Program-made: the position numbers and the translations under genes
Part shown: in pieces, positions 1 to 14,198 of the stretch
Layout: every line of letters begins with the position of its first letter
Position numbering within the stretch: position 1 is the stretch's first letter
Source of the DNA: Quercus robur
Taxonomy: Eukaryota; Streptophyta; Magnoliopsida; Fagales; Fagaceae
Direction: 5' to 3'
Assembly: GCF_932294415.1 (NCBI RefSeq)
Contig: NC_065543.1
Coordinates: 47,145,777 to 47,209,776 of the forward strand
DNA length: 64,000 bases
The notes under the pieces: generated by a model
Told to the model about the DNA's origin: nothing
What the model saw: only the letters and a program-made list of their open reading frames with translations
Databases searched by the model: none

Positions 1-2327
1 AATTTATATTATTATATGTAATTGTTGATTATTGATTTAATTAAGTAAATGTAATGGTTGATTTTATTGCATTATAAAGTTTTCAATGTCCTCCTTACAG
101 TCATCTCTGTTTTATTTCTTACTTCTCTTGACCACTTTTTTATTTTCCAAATAATGATTACTAATTGACGTTTGATTTCATTTTTTTTTTTTTTCTTCCT
201 TCATTTATTCTTTATTACTTTGTATATTCCCTTGCTAATTGTAATTTTTATGGTTATCAATAAGAAATAGATATCATGGATGACTTAAATAGTTAGATGT
301 AGTTACGTTAGTGGTATGTCAAAAGGTTTTTATGCCGAAGGATTTCTTTTCCCTTCTGAATTTTCAAGGAAATATGAAAAACATGTTTCTATTTTGGTTT
401 CAATCAATTAAGACATCCATAATATCTTAACAAAAGCAGTAATGAGCCTTAAATTTTTTTTTTTTTTTTAATATATGAAGCGGTTAGGTTAGTGGCATGT
501 CAAAGTAGAAATAGATAAATAAATCCATGGAAATGTAAAAGGTCTTTTTTTAAAAAAAAAAGAAATGGTGACTTTTTGAATTGTAGAAATATGATTGTTT
601 CAATTATCCTGTTTATAAATTTCATTATTTAGTTATAAACATCTAAATTAAAGTAAATGAATATATAAATGAAAAATTATATGCAAAGTTACAACCGCAC
701 AAGATAAATATGTATAGATTTTTTTTTTTTTTTTGGTTTTTGATTATTCATGAATCATTATTTCATTGTTTACTTATAGATATCTAAATTAAAGTTTTTT
801 TTTTAGAAAAATCTAATTAAAATAGATGAATATGTAAAGGGAAAATTATATGAAAAGTTAAAACTATCCATGATGAACGTTTAACTACTAGTAAATATGT
901 GTTTTTTGAAGACTAAAAGTATGCTTGATTACTTTAGCTGGAACTATATAAATATACAAATACTATTGTGAGTGATTCCATCATTTGCAAATTATCGAGT
1001 TCGGTAGTCTTATAGGATAGATATTTCATTTTGCAAAAAAAATTTACATGAACTCTTTTGTGACAACCTTTTTTTTTTTTGCCGAAACAACTTAAGAATA
1101 TTAAGACTTAAGTTACCACATTTGGTAACTGTAAAATAAGTTAGTGATATAAAAAATAGAAAAGGTTTAAAATTTTTAAAATGCATTTTCAATAGATTGT
1201 AATATAAAACATTTTTTTCTCATTTTTTTCTGTAACTTTTCCTATAAGATCAATATTGTTGACATCCTTTAAAGATGATACATAATATTTTTGAGAAGAA
1301 GAAGAGACTACGCTAACACATAATATAAAATAAAACTAGTGTATTTATGATAAAGGTTTTTATTGAAATGATATATAGTAGTCCATATTTTTTTAGTCTC
1401 GAATCAAAAAGTTCATTCTCAATAGCCCTTTAAGTCTAAAAATTAATGCTTGGCCTAGGCACATTCAAAAGTACTATCTAAACTATAAATTATATGACCC
1501 TTTTATCACACAAATATTTTGATTTTCCTAAAGGAAGGTAAGTGTGTGTCTAGCCATTTTCTTGATTTGTGTTGCATAATTTAATAGTACGGAGGATGTG
1601 ACTGAATTTAAATGTTGAATAAAATAAGATAAGAAGAAAAAAGAGTAAAAATAAAATATATAGCAATAAACATCAAATTATCCAAATCATGCTATGTAAT
1701 ATAATAGGAGCATTATATTATTATATACTATATGTAAAATGCGTAGGATAATATTTAATAATCAAAGAGAATAAAAAAGATAACAACTTAAAACACAAAA
1801 CTAAATCACATCAACCCAAAGTAGAATTCTAATTAACACAAAAGTTCATCAACCTAAAGTATGGATAAAATAAAAAGAAAAAATCAAATTAAGATAGAGT
1901 GAGAGTGAGAGAGAGAGAGAAGTAACATTTTTTGTGTGAGAAAACTATGCATAGAATGGAAAAGAAAATGTCAATTTATAGTAAGATGTTGAGAATAAGA
2001 ATAGCCAAAATAAAAGAAGATAAAAGGATAAAGAGAGAATGATATTAAGGTAGAAAGTAGTAGGGAGATGAAGAGATAAAAGGGAGGGAGAGTTTTGGAA
2101 AATTAATAATAAAAATAATGGTTAAAAGATATTTTAATTTTTAAATAATGGAGTTTTTAAATTACCTTAAATGAGAAAATGTTTTAAAATATATATAGGA
2201 AAAATTGGAAACCAAAAAGATAATAACATGGCTGCTAACATAATTCAACTACAACTTATCAAAACTTATGAACTGCGTCATTCTTGTAGAACTAACTAGC
2301 ATTTTTTTCCTTTTCTCTTTCATACAG
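1..2327. other. AT-rich non-coding stretch
   Basis: No coding exon is visible on either strand. The stretch is very AT-rich with many poly-T/poly-A runs, a GA-rich run near 1905-1920 and a degenerate internal duplication near 595-870. Because the first visible exon of the downstream plus-strand gene begins at a splice acceptor, part or all of this stretch may be an intron of that gene rather than true intergenic DNA. Confidence 0.6.
595..870 (+). repeat. Degenerate direct duplication, about 150 bp apart
   Basis: Two stretches share the order of blocks 'tgatt..tt', 'atctaaattaaagt', 'gatgaatat/aatgaatat', 'gaaaattatatg.aaagtta'. The first lies about 592-695 and the second about 740-862. The copies are diverged and separated by a T-rich spacer. 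No coding role is seen. Confidence 0.5.
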
Positions 2328-4718
2328 AGAATTGTATGCCATCTTCAGGTCTTTGCACTATCTAGATGGTTGGCAGTGAGACTGCCAGTGGAGTATTATG
2401 AATTTGCAAGGGGTTTACAATGGAGCATTCCCTACTTTAGTCTTCCGTGGGAATCTGGGCACATTCCCTACACTGTCAAGACAAACTCGAGTCTCCCTGA
2501 CAACACACATTCCTACATGTCTAAAATTCCTTATTCAGGAATCTTTACGGGTGAGCAGATGAAACCAAAGAGTTTTAATAGGGCCGGGTTACCGCTGGCT
2601 GCAATGGCATATGATTTATTCATTGAGGTCTGAAACCTCTACTTTTTCTGTGACGCTTTTTTTTACTTCTTTAATCTTATAATGAGTAAATTTTTTGATA
2701 GAATGCATTTTACACCTACAGAGACTAGACGCTGAATATGCTTTTAATCCACATATTCTAAATGGGTAAGTTACGAGGACTCTTATTTCTATTTATTATA
2801 TGAACTTGCATATAGATTTTAGAAACAAAACAAATGGAAAAAATATTCAATACAGATTTATTTTATTTTATTTTTGGGCTTGAAAAATATTTAATATAAT
2901 GCAAAAAAAAACTAATGTAAGTGATGAAGGAATATTTCGTCAATTTTTTTTTTTAAAGTGTTCGATTTAATTTAAATATTTGCTAGTTATCTAAATGTAG
3001 AATTTTCTATAGGTTTTATGAAAAATTGAAGTTATTCATGCTTTGAATTATTGCAAATTATTGATCAAACCAAAAGGAAAAACTTGATACCTAGTTCCCT
3101 ATTATTCATTTCCATTTAATATATTATACGAGATTTTGCCTCATGTAGGTGGAGGGATTTTTATAGAAGCACGTTCTGGTTAGCTATAATTGGTGGCAGT
3201 TTCATACAGCTGCATGCTTTACTCCTTGTCCTCCTAAAATTGAGGAAGCGAAATTCTGAAATGCAGAGGGGTTATGGAGTACTCACATTCCCAAGATTTG
3301 AAATATTCCTTGTAAATCTTGGGCTACCTTGTATTTGTGAGGCCTCTGCCTCTCTAATTAGAGGTAACTTAGACAGTTTGTTTCTTTCCCCACAAATGAA
3401 TCCTTATCTATGCATTTATCATGCAAAATTAAAGTTTCGAAAGATAATTATGTTGCAATGAAGCTGATGTTTCACACTGTTTGGACGTTAACTCAATTCA
3501 CTTCTCTGTTCATGACAACCATCATAGCATAGTTATCTAACTGCATCATAACAGAATTTCGCTATCTAAAACCAAGATTCACAATTTTTTGCACATTTAC
3601 ATGCTCATTGTCATTGGTTTTAATGCTAAGAACTTCAAACACAGAACTATGTGGCTTAATCATCTCTCACTTTTTTGAATTAAGGAGGAACGGCATTGGG
3701 GATTGTTGTTGGCGGTCTGCTTCTGGGTGCTGTGTCTTTTCTACTCCTGGCCTTCCTCTTGTTCCTCTCTAGAGGTATTACATTTGAAAAGCTACTTCAA
3801 TACAAGGAAGTTCATCAAGAGAGCCGGGGTTTTCACTGGTATCAAGAAATAGTCCGAGTATTTTTGGTTTCCGGTAGGAGAGGCCAGTGGACATGGAAAA
3901 ACCAGCAGAATTCTAATTACTTAACCATCTTAGGGCCTCTATTTGAAGATTTTAGAGGCCCTCAAATATCCAATCTCTCACAAATTTCTGGGGGCAGATC
4001 CCATACACAAGGTGCAGATCACGAAACTGAAGATGAAGCACCTTTTATCCAAAAGCTGTGTGGAAAACTCAGAATATACTACACATTGCTTGAGTCCGTG
4101 AGACGTGTTTTGCTAGGGGTTATGGCTGGTGCCTCTATGGAGAACTCGTCTCCTCAGATTCCCTCCATAATCTTCTTATGCATCACTTGTTTTCAGCTCT
4201 TCTTCCTTGTTCTCGAGAAGCCATTTATTAAGAAAAACATTCAGCGGATTGAGTTCATGTCAATTTTCAGTGAAGCATGTATATCTGTTATTTGTTTTGT
4301 TCTCTCAGAGACAAAAGAATTGAAAGCCAAGAAAGCGACTATAGTTGGATGGCTCATGATTGCAGTTTTCCTAGTGGGATTTTTACCACGGATAATATAT
4401 GAATTGTGTGCTTTGTATAAACAGATAAAGCTGCTGGACACTGCTGAGAACCGTTTCCTAACCGGTTTGAATATAGTTTCATTTGGATTAGCTCTGCTTT
4501 TCATCTCAGAGGAGTTTTTATTAAGCAGATGGTTCCCCCATTTAAAGGATAATATTGCAGACTCCAACTCTCAACCAACCTCTGCTGCAGAAAAAGATAC
4601 CGCTACCCCACGTTTAACTGACAATATTGTAGACTCCAACTCTCAACCAACCTCTGTTGTAGAAAAAGATACGGCTACCTCTACCTCTGATCAAATCAAA
4701 TCCCTACGTCAGGATTGA
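2328..4718 (+). CDS. Multi-pass membrane protein, TRP/flavin-carrier-like (5' part missing)
   Basis: Four exons are supported: 2328-2627, 2722-2765, 3149-3363 and 3685-4718. Every border is GT..AG and the phases fit. The visible part encodes about 530 residues. It opens with RWLAVRLPVEY..EFARGLQW, followed by hydrophobic segments (LAIIGGSFIQLHALLLVLL, then GIVVGGLLLGAVSFLLLAFL), a loop, and a C-terminal block of several helices. The motif VRRVLLGVMAG followed by IIFLCITCFQLFFLVLEKPF resembles the transmembrane end of the fungal/plant TRP-like (Flc) family; this is an impression from memory, not a search. The tail carries a 24-residue tandem duplication (DNIxDSNSQPTSxxEKDTAT, nucleotides 4548-4691). 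The first exon begins at an acceptor (catacag at 2321-2327) in phase 0, so upstream exons must lie outside the window or the copy is truncated. The ATG at 2268 lies in the intron and is not a likely start. Function unknown. Confidence 0.75.
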
Positions 4719-6326
4719 ACTCAAATTCATATCGTGGATAAAGATAACTTCAGATTATGTAAATCTCTTGTTATACTGGGCTTTTATCAACTGATTGTAT
4801 AGAAAGAGCTCTCAAGATAGTTTAGAGAGAGCAAATAGTTTTCTGCAAAATAATCTGAACCATACATAAGTTAATGGGGATGAAGAGACTAGTCCTTCAG
4901 CTGAAAGTAACATAGGAACTCTGGGAGTAGGAACAATAACAAGAACTCTTGAAGTAGGAACTCGGGAACAATGGTTCCAGAAAAATCATGGTTACACCAA
5001 CACCACTCTTTGATTTATTAGGTGTTATCTTTAGTTGCTTGGTTGTTATTTGTTAGGAGGATAGACTTGTACCCTTTTATCCTTGGCATTGTTTTAGCTT
5101 ATCATTTATTTTAGTTCAACTCAACTTTATCTCATTGTTGAGTTAGGTTTTCAAGCATGTAAAGCATCTGTAAAAACCTATGAACAATAATAATATATTA
5201 TTATCAGAATGTTTATGAGAAAAATCAAGCTTATGAAATTTCTTTGACGTTTACTTGCCATCCATATTTCTCACTTTCGTCACCATAGCCCCGCTTGTCA
5301 AAAATGGTGCAGCTTGCGGCCGAGGGGTTGTAACAAAGGCTAGCTTTAGTAAAAGATGAAACGGGGCTCCAAATGATCCATCAACCAGTCATGCAAGATG
5401 GAGTGGGTTCTGGGGCATGCACTAAAGGTAGTGGAAGCCCTACTTTAAATACATCTTCTGATTACAAGCGAAAACAAAGCAGAATGTACTATGATTTAGG
5501 AGCCATTTTTGCATTCAAGTGAAATCAGAACACATCATTGCATTACTGGTTTCATTGCAGTTTCTTTATCCATTCCAACCGCGCGCTGATGCAGTGCTGG
5601 CTCCACTACTTTTGAGTAGTAATGAGAAATGAGTGATTGCTTAGAACCGTGGAGATGGGGCTGTAACCCTTTTTTATTTTAAGCTGTGACCCATTTGTTG
5701 GGCTCATAGGAGTAAAATTTTGGCTCTCTTGAATAGCCATGAAAGTTAGAATTATCAAAAATTACTTTATGCAAAAGTTGGAACTTGTTTGAGTTTAGCT
5801 GTATGTGCACATGCGCAAGTATCAAATGTTTTAGTTCTAAAAACTGAAATCATGTATGATCTAGGGAAATCAAGTTTGCTTCAAATCAGATCTGAAAGCT
5901 TTATTTTTGACCTGATAAACAAGTAAAGTGGAGTAAAAACAAATTTAGATAGGCCAATTGTAGTTTGATTATCATTCTTGTTTTCTACGAGTGACAAAAG
6001 TTGTGTAAATTCACACTCCCTTCAGCGTTTTGTATTCACTAGTTTTAAAGACCTCAGTAGTTTCCCTTAGTGCAGTCACTAGCTTCCCTTTGTTAGCACT
6101 GTTTCTAATCTAATATTTGCTAACATGTCAGCACACCAACCATACTCAGCAAGAGACATGGAGCTTGATCAACCATATTTCATTGCTTTACCACATACTA
6201 GCATTTAGCCATCTAGGCGTCCAGGTTTATTGTTATTACAAAACAAACATGTAATGTGATCTATTGTCCTTGCTTGCAGTTTCTTCTCTTCACATTGTTC
6301 ACAGAAACATCTGGTATCTACAATAT
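4719..6326. other. 3' flanks of two convergent genes
   Basis: This spacer holds the 3'UTR of the membrane-protein gene (A/T-rich with AATAATAATATATT near 5187) and, on the other strand, the 3'UTR of the glutaredoxin. The piece 5270-5680 is less AT-rich than its surroundings, but I find no conserved reading frame in it. It could belong to a long 3'UTR or a non-coding transcript. Confidence 0.5.
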
Positions 6327-8373
<2,047 letters not shown>

Positions 8374-9190
8374 ATCTTTTTATTTGTATGAGAGAGAAAG
8401 AGGTTAGAGAGAACAGGTGTTGAAAGCTTCTTTGGTTTGGTTTTTCGGTGGCAAAGCTACAAGAACCACAGGTGTTAAATTTTGAAACTGTTTGCTGACA
8501 ATGAAATGAAGGCCGATTTTTTCTGGATAGCTAGCTTAGATGGTCAACCGTATATGGTAAGAGAGAGAGAGAAGTTTGGTTTTTTTTTTTTTATTGCGTC
8601 GAATTCTTTACTGCTATTTCGTGTTTTTTTTTTTTTTTTTTTTTTGAGATTTTATTTCGTCTTTTCTAGAACTATTCTATTACCACCTTTGCTTTGTTTT
8701 TACGAAACGTATTTACTAATTTTGTTATGGATAAGGATTGCCCTGTCGCCTTATTAGATACATTTTTGGTAGCAATCTGAAAAGGTTGTGATGGAAAATC
8801 TAATCTACTGCGGCGACATTATTTTTTTTTTTTTTTTTTTACAAACAAGGGTGTTCAGAAATTTTTGAGTATACGGCGACATTTCTTTTAATAATGTAAT
8901 CATGTAATATTGGGGTTTAGTGACAATTTGAAATGCACTTTTTAACCAATTTATTACTTAGTTTTTCTACTATTATAAGTTCCAACTTTCATATGAGTCA
9001 CCTATATAATTTATATAACCTGGCTTATTTTCGGACTATTTGTGAGTTTCATCTCACGTGAGTCACCTACTTATCAACAAAAAGATTGCAATATAAAGAA
9101 TTTGTAGCTAACAATGGGGTAAGTTTGACATTATATGTTCTTCTTTATATAAAAAGAAAAAACATCTTAAATATCGTTTTCATCTCTTAT
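8374..9190. other. Glutaredoxin promoter side and intergenic DNA
   Basis: This is the upstream side of the minus-strand glutaredoxin. A GA/CT-rich stretch (8390-8410 and 8555-8570) close to the start codon probably belongs to the leader. Several long T runs follow (8580, 8622, 8822). No gene is seen. Confidence 0.5.
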
Positions 9191-9199
9191 CATTGGAAG

Positions 9200-9545
9200 A
9201 GTCAGTGCAACCAAATGTGAGAAAATTATTTTTTGGGTCGCAACCAAACAAACAAGGGAAGATGAAATCATTTTTGACAAAACAAAAAAAACAAAAACAA
9301 AAATGTACACCAAAACAAATAATCTTAGATACCAATGCTCCTATTAAGACAACACCAAAGAAAATGGTGAAAATCAAGAAGATCTCATCCCATTTCATTC
9401 ATATGATAGCATCCAACTTGTAACCTCCCTCAAAAAAACAAATTTAAAAAAAAAAACAACAAAAACAAAAAATTACACCAAAACAACTAATCTTGGATAC
9501 CAATGTTCCAATTAAGACAATACCAAAGAAAGTGGCTCAAATCAA
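9200..9545 (-). repeat. Two diverged copies, period about 168 bp, with a shared short frame
   Basis: The block acaccaaaacaa.taatctt.gataccaatg occurs at about 9306 and 9474, with similarity extending about 90 bp each. On the minus strand both copies read in the same frame as a hydrophobic peptide (IFLI...FFGxVLIGxLVSKIxCFGV). The frame of the left copy is open from 9398 down to 9180; the right copy contains a stop. No known family is recognised, and the similarity may simply reflect a non-coding duplication. Confidence 0.55.
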
Positions 9546-11025
9546 GAAGATGGATTTGGATATATCCATTTTCTCGAAAACTTCTTCACATGAGTTTCAA
9601 AATTGGAACACTTATTTACCCTTTTAAACTCCGTAACCCACTACTAAAATTGTGTGTAGTACAACCTTATCATGTTTTTTAAGGTGAGTTACACATTCAT
9701 AAATACCCAATGAGACTAACAAGTTAGAACAATAAAAATAAATTTATTATAAAAAAAACAATAATAAAATAAAATAGATGACTAGAAAAAAAAAATTATA
9801 CACATTAGAAAAATATCAAAAATAATGGTTGTCGACCAACAACCCACCAAACATTCTCAAAAAAAAAAACCCACCAAACAAGAGTGAGGGCGGATTATAC
9901 GTTCTTCATCTCTTTCAACACACCGGTAATCAAATATTGGCGACTTCATCTTCCAAAAAATTTTCATTAATTTTAAATTTTTTTAAAAATCAAATAAATC
10001 ATTCATGGCTAAAATCACTACATATTATGTATTAGATACTTGCTGGGCTTTTATATCTATAGCAGCAACGAAAAGCAAACATAAGATAGTAAGAGGTGCA
10101 AACTATTGCAACAAACAGCTCAGTACCTTTTATGTTTGCTTTGCTACGGATACAAAAGTCTAGCATCTAATAAATAATAGAAAGTAAATTTTTAAAAATA
10201 AATATTTTTTTGCTTTTTCTTTAATTCAAAATTAATTAATCTTTTTTGAAAGATGAAATCACCATTATTCACTAATAAATTAAATTTAAGCATTGAAACC
10301 CATCACATCACTCCAATGTTTGATCATTTCTCAACATATAATCATATCCATTCTCTCCAATATTTCCTTCAATAATTACGAAATTCAAAAACTTCTTTAT
10401 TATTTTTTATTCCATATCCATCACTAAAACTGCGTGAGGACTAAGTTTTTTAAAATTTTCAACAATCAATGAATATGGTACACCTTCATAAATACCAGTG
10501 ATACTAATATGTTAGAACACCAAATTTAAATCAATTAAAAAAAATAGAAGATTAGAAAAGTCAATTGTGACAAAAAAATATATGAAATAAAATAAAATAA
10601 AAACTAAAATCCAAATACATCATATTAGAAACATAACTAAAGTAAGGTCCCCACCAACCAACACCGTAACAACTAATGCCTTATGAGAGAGTGAGTAGAT
10701 TATATATTCTTCATCACTTCAAATATACTGATAACCATCAATGTATACAACTCTTTTGAAAAGTCCTTCCAAAATAGTATAATATCGATCTGTTGGAAGA
10801 GATGAAGACAACATAATCTACTCACACTCTCGTCAACCACACTGGTTGTTGCATTGTTGCATTGTTGGTTGATAACCATTACTTTAGTTATGCATTTTAG
10901 TTTTTCTATTTCATATCGTTTTTTCATTTTTATTTTTGCCACAATTAAACTCTTTTTTTTAGTCTATTATTTTTTTTTAATCATAAATTTAGTTTTTGTG
11001 TTGTAACATATTAAGAGTATCTATG
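9540..11025. repeat. Three copies of an unclassified repeat, one inverted
   Basis: Copy A (about 9540-9990) and copy B (about 10300-10740) run in the same direction. They share, in order, 'aaaacttctt', 'cactaaaa.tg.gtg', 'ttcataaatacc', 'tgttagaac', 'gattagaaaa', 'accaacaac' and 'gagtgag..gattat..ttcttcatc'. Copy C (about 10785-11025) is the same series on the opposite strand, so B and C form an imperfect inverted repeat around 10760. No transposase frame is seen. The pattern fits a non-autonomous element family or a tandem duplication followed by inversion. Confidence 0.65.
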
Positions 11026-12079
11026 AAGGCATACCTCATCTGACCAATAAAAAAATTTTAAAACTTCAACCCCACGCAATTTTATTGGTAGAATAAAGAA
11101 TCAAGAATAGTTTAGAGGTTTTCGAATTCCGTGATTCTTGAGGAAGAAACTTTGGAGAAAAAGGATATGGTTAGAGATTGATCAAAGTTGAAGATAATGA
11201 ATTTCAATACTCAAATCTGCTATCGAATTATCGGTGGTGAATGATCTCAACAGGTAATTATGCTAAGAATAGTTTTAGACTTTTAGTACTTACACTAAGA
11301 ATGGTTTTCTTTTGATACCAAATCAAATTAAAATAAAGGAGAAATAAGTTAGTAATAAGATGCAACCTTTTCTATATTTATTAGTTCAACTCGTAACTAT
11401 CTATACTATTATTTAAGGGGGTTTTCCTGTTTTGGAATCCTCATTTTTTTGGTTCAAAAGTGTCCATACACCCCTATGTTTAAGTAGAGACAAAACTAAA
11501 GGAGAATCTAATAAAAATACAACTCTAACTCTCACTAAAACATTGCCTAAAAAGTAAGGTTACTCTCCTATTGATTTTCAAATTGTTTTATCCACTTATA
11601 AATCAGATTCCCAAAATAAAAATTATATATAAAAAATAAAGACACAAGTTTTTTTTTTTTTTTTCTGCTATAAAATAGGACCACTAAGCCCAACATTTTC
11701 ACTTCTTTTTTTCTTCTCCTTTTTCCCCTTTATCAAGACTTAAACGTTTCTCTCTCTCTCTCTTTTGTTGGTTTCCTTTCTTCTAAATTCTAATCTCACT
11801 TCTTCTTCTTTTTTGGTTTTTGTTTTTATTTTTTCAAATCTCTTCTTCTTTATTCTTGAATTATTAAAAAAAATGTGATTTTTAATGTACTCCCTTTTTT
11901 TTTTCTTTTTAATGATTTATTTACTTATTTATGTTGGGGTTTGAATTGTTTTCTTTTCACATCTGTTTGCACTGCTTTTTTTTTCATTTTAATAAATGTA
12001 TTTTTTATATCCAAAATAAAAATCACTATGCATGTGGTTTAATTGGATGAAAGAGAGAAACATCTCAAATTGAGATGAA
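11026..12079. other. Intergenic, CT-rich in part
   Basis: No coding potential is recognised. A pyrimidine-rich tract with CTCTCTCTCTCT lies at 11740-11765 and would fit a plant promoter or 5' leader. The only gene remnant nearby is the NRAMP exon starting just downstream, so this may be a decayed upstream region of that locus or another duplicated fragment. Confidence 0.4.
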
Positions 12080-12092
12080 TGGAAATTATGAT

Positions 12093-12194
12093 ACTAAATC
12101 CAAAAATTACATACTCTTCAAAGTACCCATATGGATTGGGGTCCTACTAGCTGGATTGAATACTCTTCTACTCCTTGGACTGCAACGATATGGT
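12093..12194 (+). pseudogene. Single exon relic of an NRAMP metal transporter
   Basis: The frame reads [19 protein letters not shown] followed by [12 protein letters not shown]. This matches, from memory, a transmembrane exon of plant NRAMP1/6-type divalent-metal transporters, where the family reads roughly IPVWVGVL..GLSTLLLLALQQYGVRKLE. A splice-donor-like GTAAGTAG lies straight after the YGV codons (about 12194-12202), as in a real exon. I find no other NRAMP exons in the surrounding 3 kb, so this is an isolated fragment and not a working gene. NRAMPs move Fe2+/Mn2+ with protons; no function is inferred for the fragment. Confidence 0.6.
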
Positions 12195-12731
12195 GTAAGT
12201 AGGCTAGCAGTGACTAATATATTTAGCTCCAAGCTAGTTCTATCTACCTATCTTAATCTTTCTTGTAATTTTACAGTTCTAAAGTGGGTACGTATATTTA
12301 TGGTTGGTAGATAAGGAAGCTGGAGGGTGTAATTGGCTTGGGTTGGTTTGTAATTTTTGAAAGATGCTTGTGTTGGTGGGGCCACGGGTTGGGCTTGTTG
12401 TAAGCTTGTGTGAATTTTCCAGTTGGGCTTGAAATTTTAATTGGAATGGAGGTTTTGGTTTAAGGGTGATTGGGGTTTGGGCTAGTGCGATGGGGTCAGA
12501 TGGGCTGAAGGCTTAGAGCTGGATTGTTTCCAATAAGTGTGGGCTTCAAGGTTTCGGGTTGGGGTTGATTGATCAGATTGGGCCCAGGTTGAGCTTTGGG
12601 CCTGGGTTCATGGTTTGGACCAGGCTTGATCCAGTCCACCCTTTTCCTAATAAAATTACTTCCACCAAAGGCCTATAAGGCAAGGGTGCGAGGTGTCTCT
12701 CTCCGATGTGAGATTGAGCAAATTTGTGCAT

Positions 12732-12901
12732 GTGGGACGTTGGTTGATCTTTGCCCATTCCAAAGTGAACAATACCTGATTGGAGGCCGAAACGAAAGTC
12801 CTCCCACAATATGCGGGTGGGACGTAGGTCGATCCTTACCCATTCCAAAGCGAACAATACCTGATTGGGGGCCAAGACAAAAGTTCTCCCACAATTATAA
12901 C
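12732..12901 (+). repeat. 85 bp tandem duplication
   Basis: Two adjacent units begin with gtgggacgt at 12732 and 12817 and share cccattccaaag.gaacaata, cctgattgg.ggcc, aa.acaaaag/aaacgaaag and ctcccacaat. The preceding DNA (12690-12731) carries 'ctccgatgtgagattgagca', reminiscent of dispersed plant repeats with a 'gatgtgggac' signature. A chance open frame crosses both strands here, but the repeat explains it. Confidence 0.8.
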
Positions 12902-14198
12902 AACCACATATTTTTACACAAGTTTGCATGACCAAATGTGAGTGAATTTTGGACTTGATTGACTAAAATGTAGTCATGTTTCTACTATACAAGCACTTGG
13001 CGCTTTAAAATTTTACAAATACATATTTTAATAATTGTTTTGAAAAGTAAATGTGTAAAATAGAAAATGCAGAATTTTATACTAAATTAAACATTAAAAT
13101 TTACCCAATACAATGCTCTAAAGTATATTGTAAAAATGTATATGTAAATTAAATAAAATAAATTTTTAGTGAGGTAAAATGTTTTTTTTTTTGTTTTGGT
13201 ACCTAATATAAATGTGTTTTAAATCTAAAACACAAAAACAAAACCTCATGTCAATACAAAACAAAATAAGTAGGCAAGTTATAAATGATGGAGTAAAAAT
13301 AAATAAATTATGACAAAATTATAATAAAAATTTTGATCCTTAACATTACTTCTATAATAATGATGAAACAAAAAAAGATGTCTTTTGTCAGAATTTTTTT
13401 ATTTAAAAATAATTATAATATTCTATAAATCTCGCAGTTTAAACTATTTCCCCTTAAACTTCCAAATGGATGGAGAGACCAAAACCAAATCAAAAGTAGA
13501 AAAACAATGTGTATCGTGTACTGAAGAGGGACCACAAGTCCAGCATATTAAGACGTGTGTCAGTGTGTTTGTCATTGTGCAACTCGACAAAAGCCATGCT
13601 AGTCCTGCTTTGCAGGTTGATTTGCAGAGTTCAGTACCAGCTAATTTACAACTTTGTTCGTTGTGCCAAATCAATTTGGATAGGCTTTGACACCACGAGA
13701 ACACAATAATCACCTGAAAGGCTATGAACACCTCAAGCTGATATATATGTTGATATTTTCTATGGAGTCAAGCCATTCTATGTGGTTTAAGTTTAATCTG
13801 TCATAGTGACTGTGGTCTTCTGGGTCGGGAGCTTTAGACAGCTTTTATGCACGAGGACCAGTTGATTGAAGATTATAACAAAGGCCTGAACAATCCAAAT
13901 ATTCTTAAAGATTTTATAAACACCACTTTGTATAAAAATGACCAGGCAAACTTGTCATTGAAACCAAAAGCAAAAATATTTTGAGAAATGGATAAAACAA
14001 ACCTGACTTCTGTAGCTTACCAAATTAATAGAATTCACTCATTTTTGCACATTGAACATTTGTTATATTGTATGCGTCCATCTAATCTAACCTTGTCGTC
14101 TAGAACCATATACAAAATGACTGTTAAGTATGAATGTAACACTTGTGGTTTACATTTTCGTTAGTATTACAAGGGCAAGATACATCAAAGATGTTATC
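12902..14198. other. Intergenic DNA and 3' flank of the Rsm22-like gene
   Basis: The left half is AT-rich without recognisable content. From about 13440 the composition becomes more balanced and short frames overlap on both strands (13385-13731), but none resembles a known protein. The right end (from about 13990) probably includes the 3'UTR of the minus-strand Rsm22-like gene. Confidence 0.5.

Noticed and set aside
2268-2327. ATG at 2268 as the start of the membrane-protein gene
   Set aside because: The bases 2300-2327 form a classic pyrimidine tract plus acceptor, so this ATG is intronic and the in-frame extension is accidental.
12573-12935. Overlapping open frames on both strands, up to 120 codons
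   Set aside because: They cross the 85 bp tandem duplication and repeat the same peptide twice; no known domain is seen, so they are by-products of the repeat.
13385-13731. Frames of about 95-101 codons on both strands
   Set aside because: Both strands are open over the same bases and neither shows a domain or exon borders that fit neighbouring genes.
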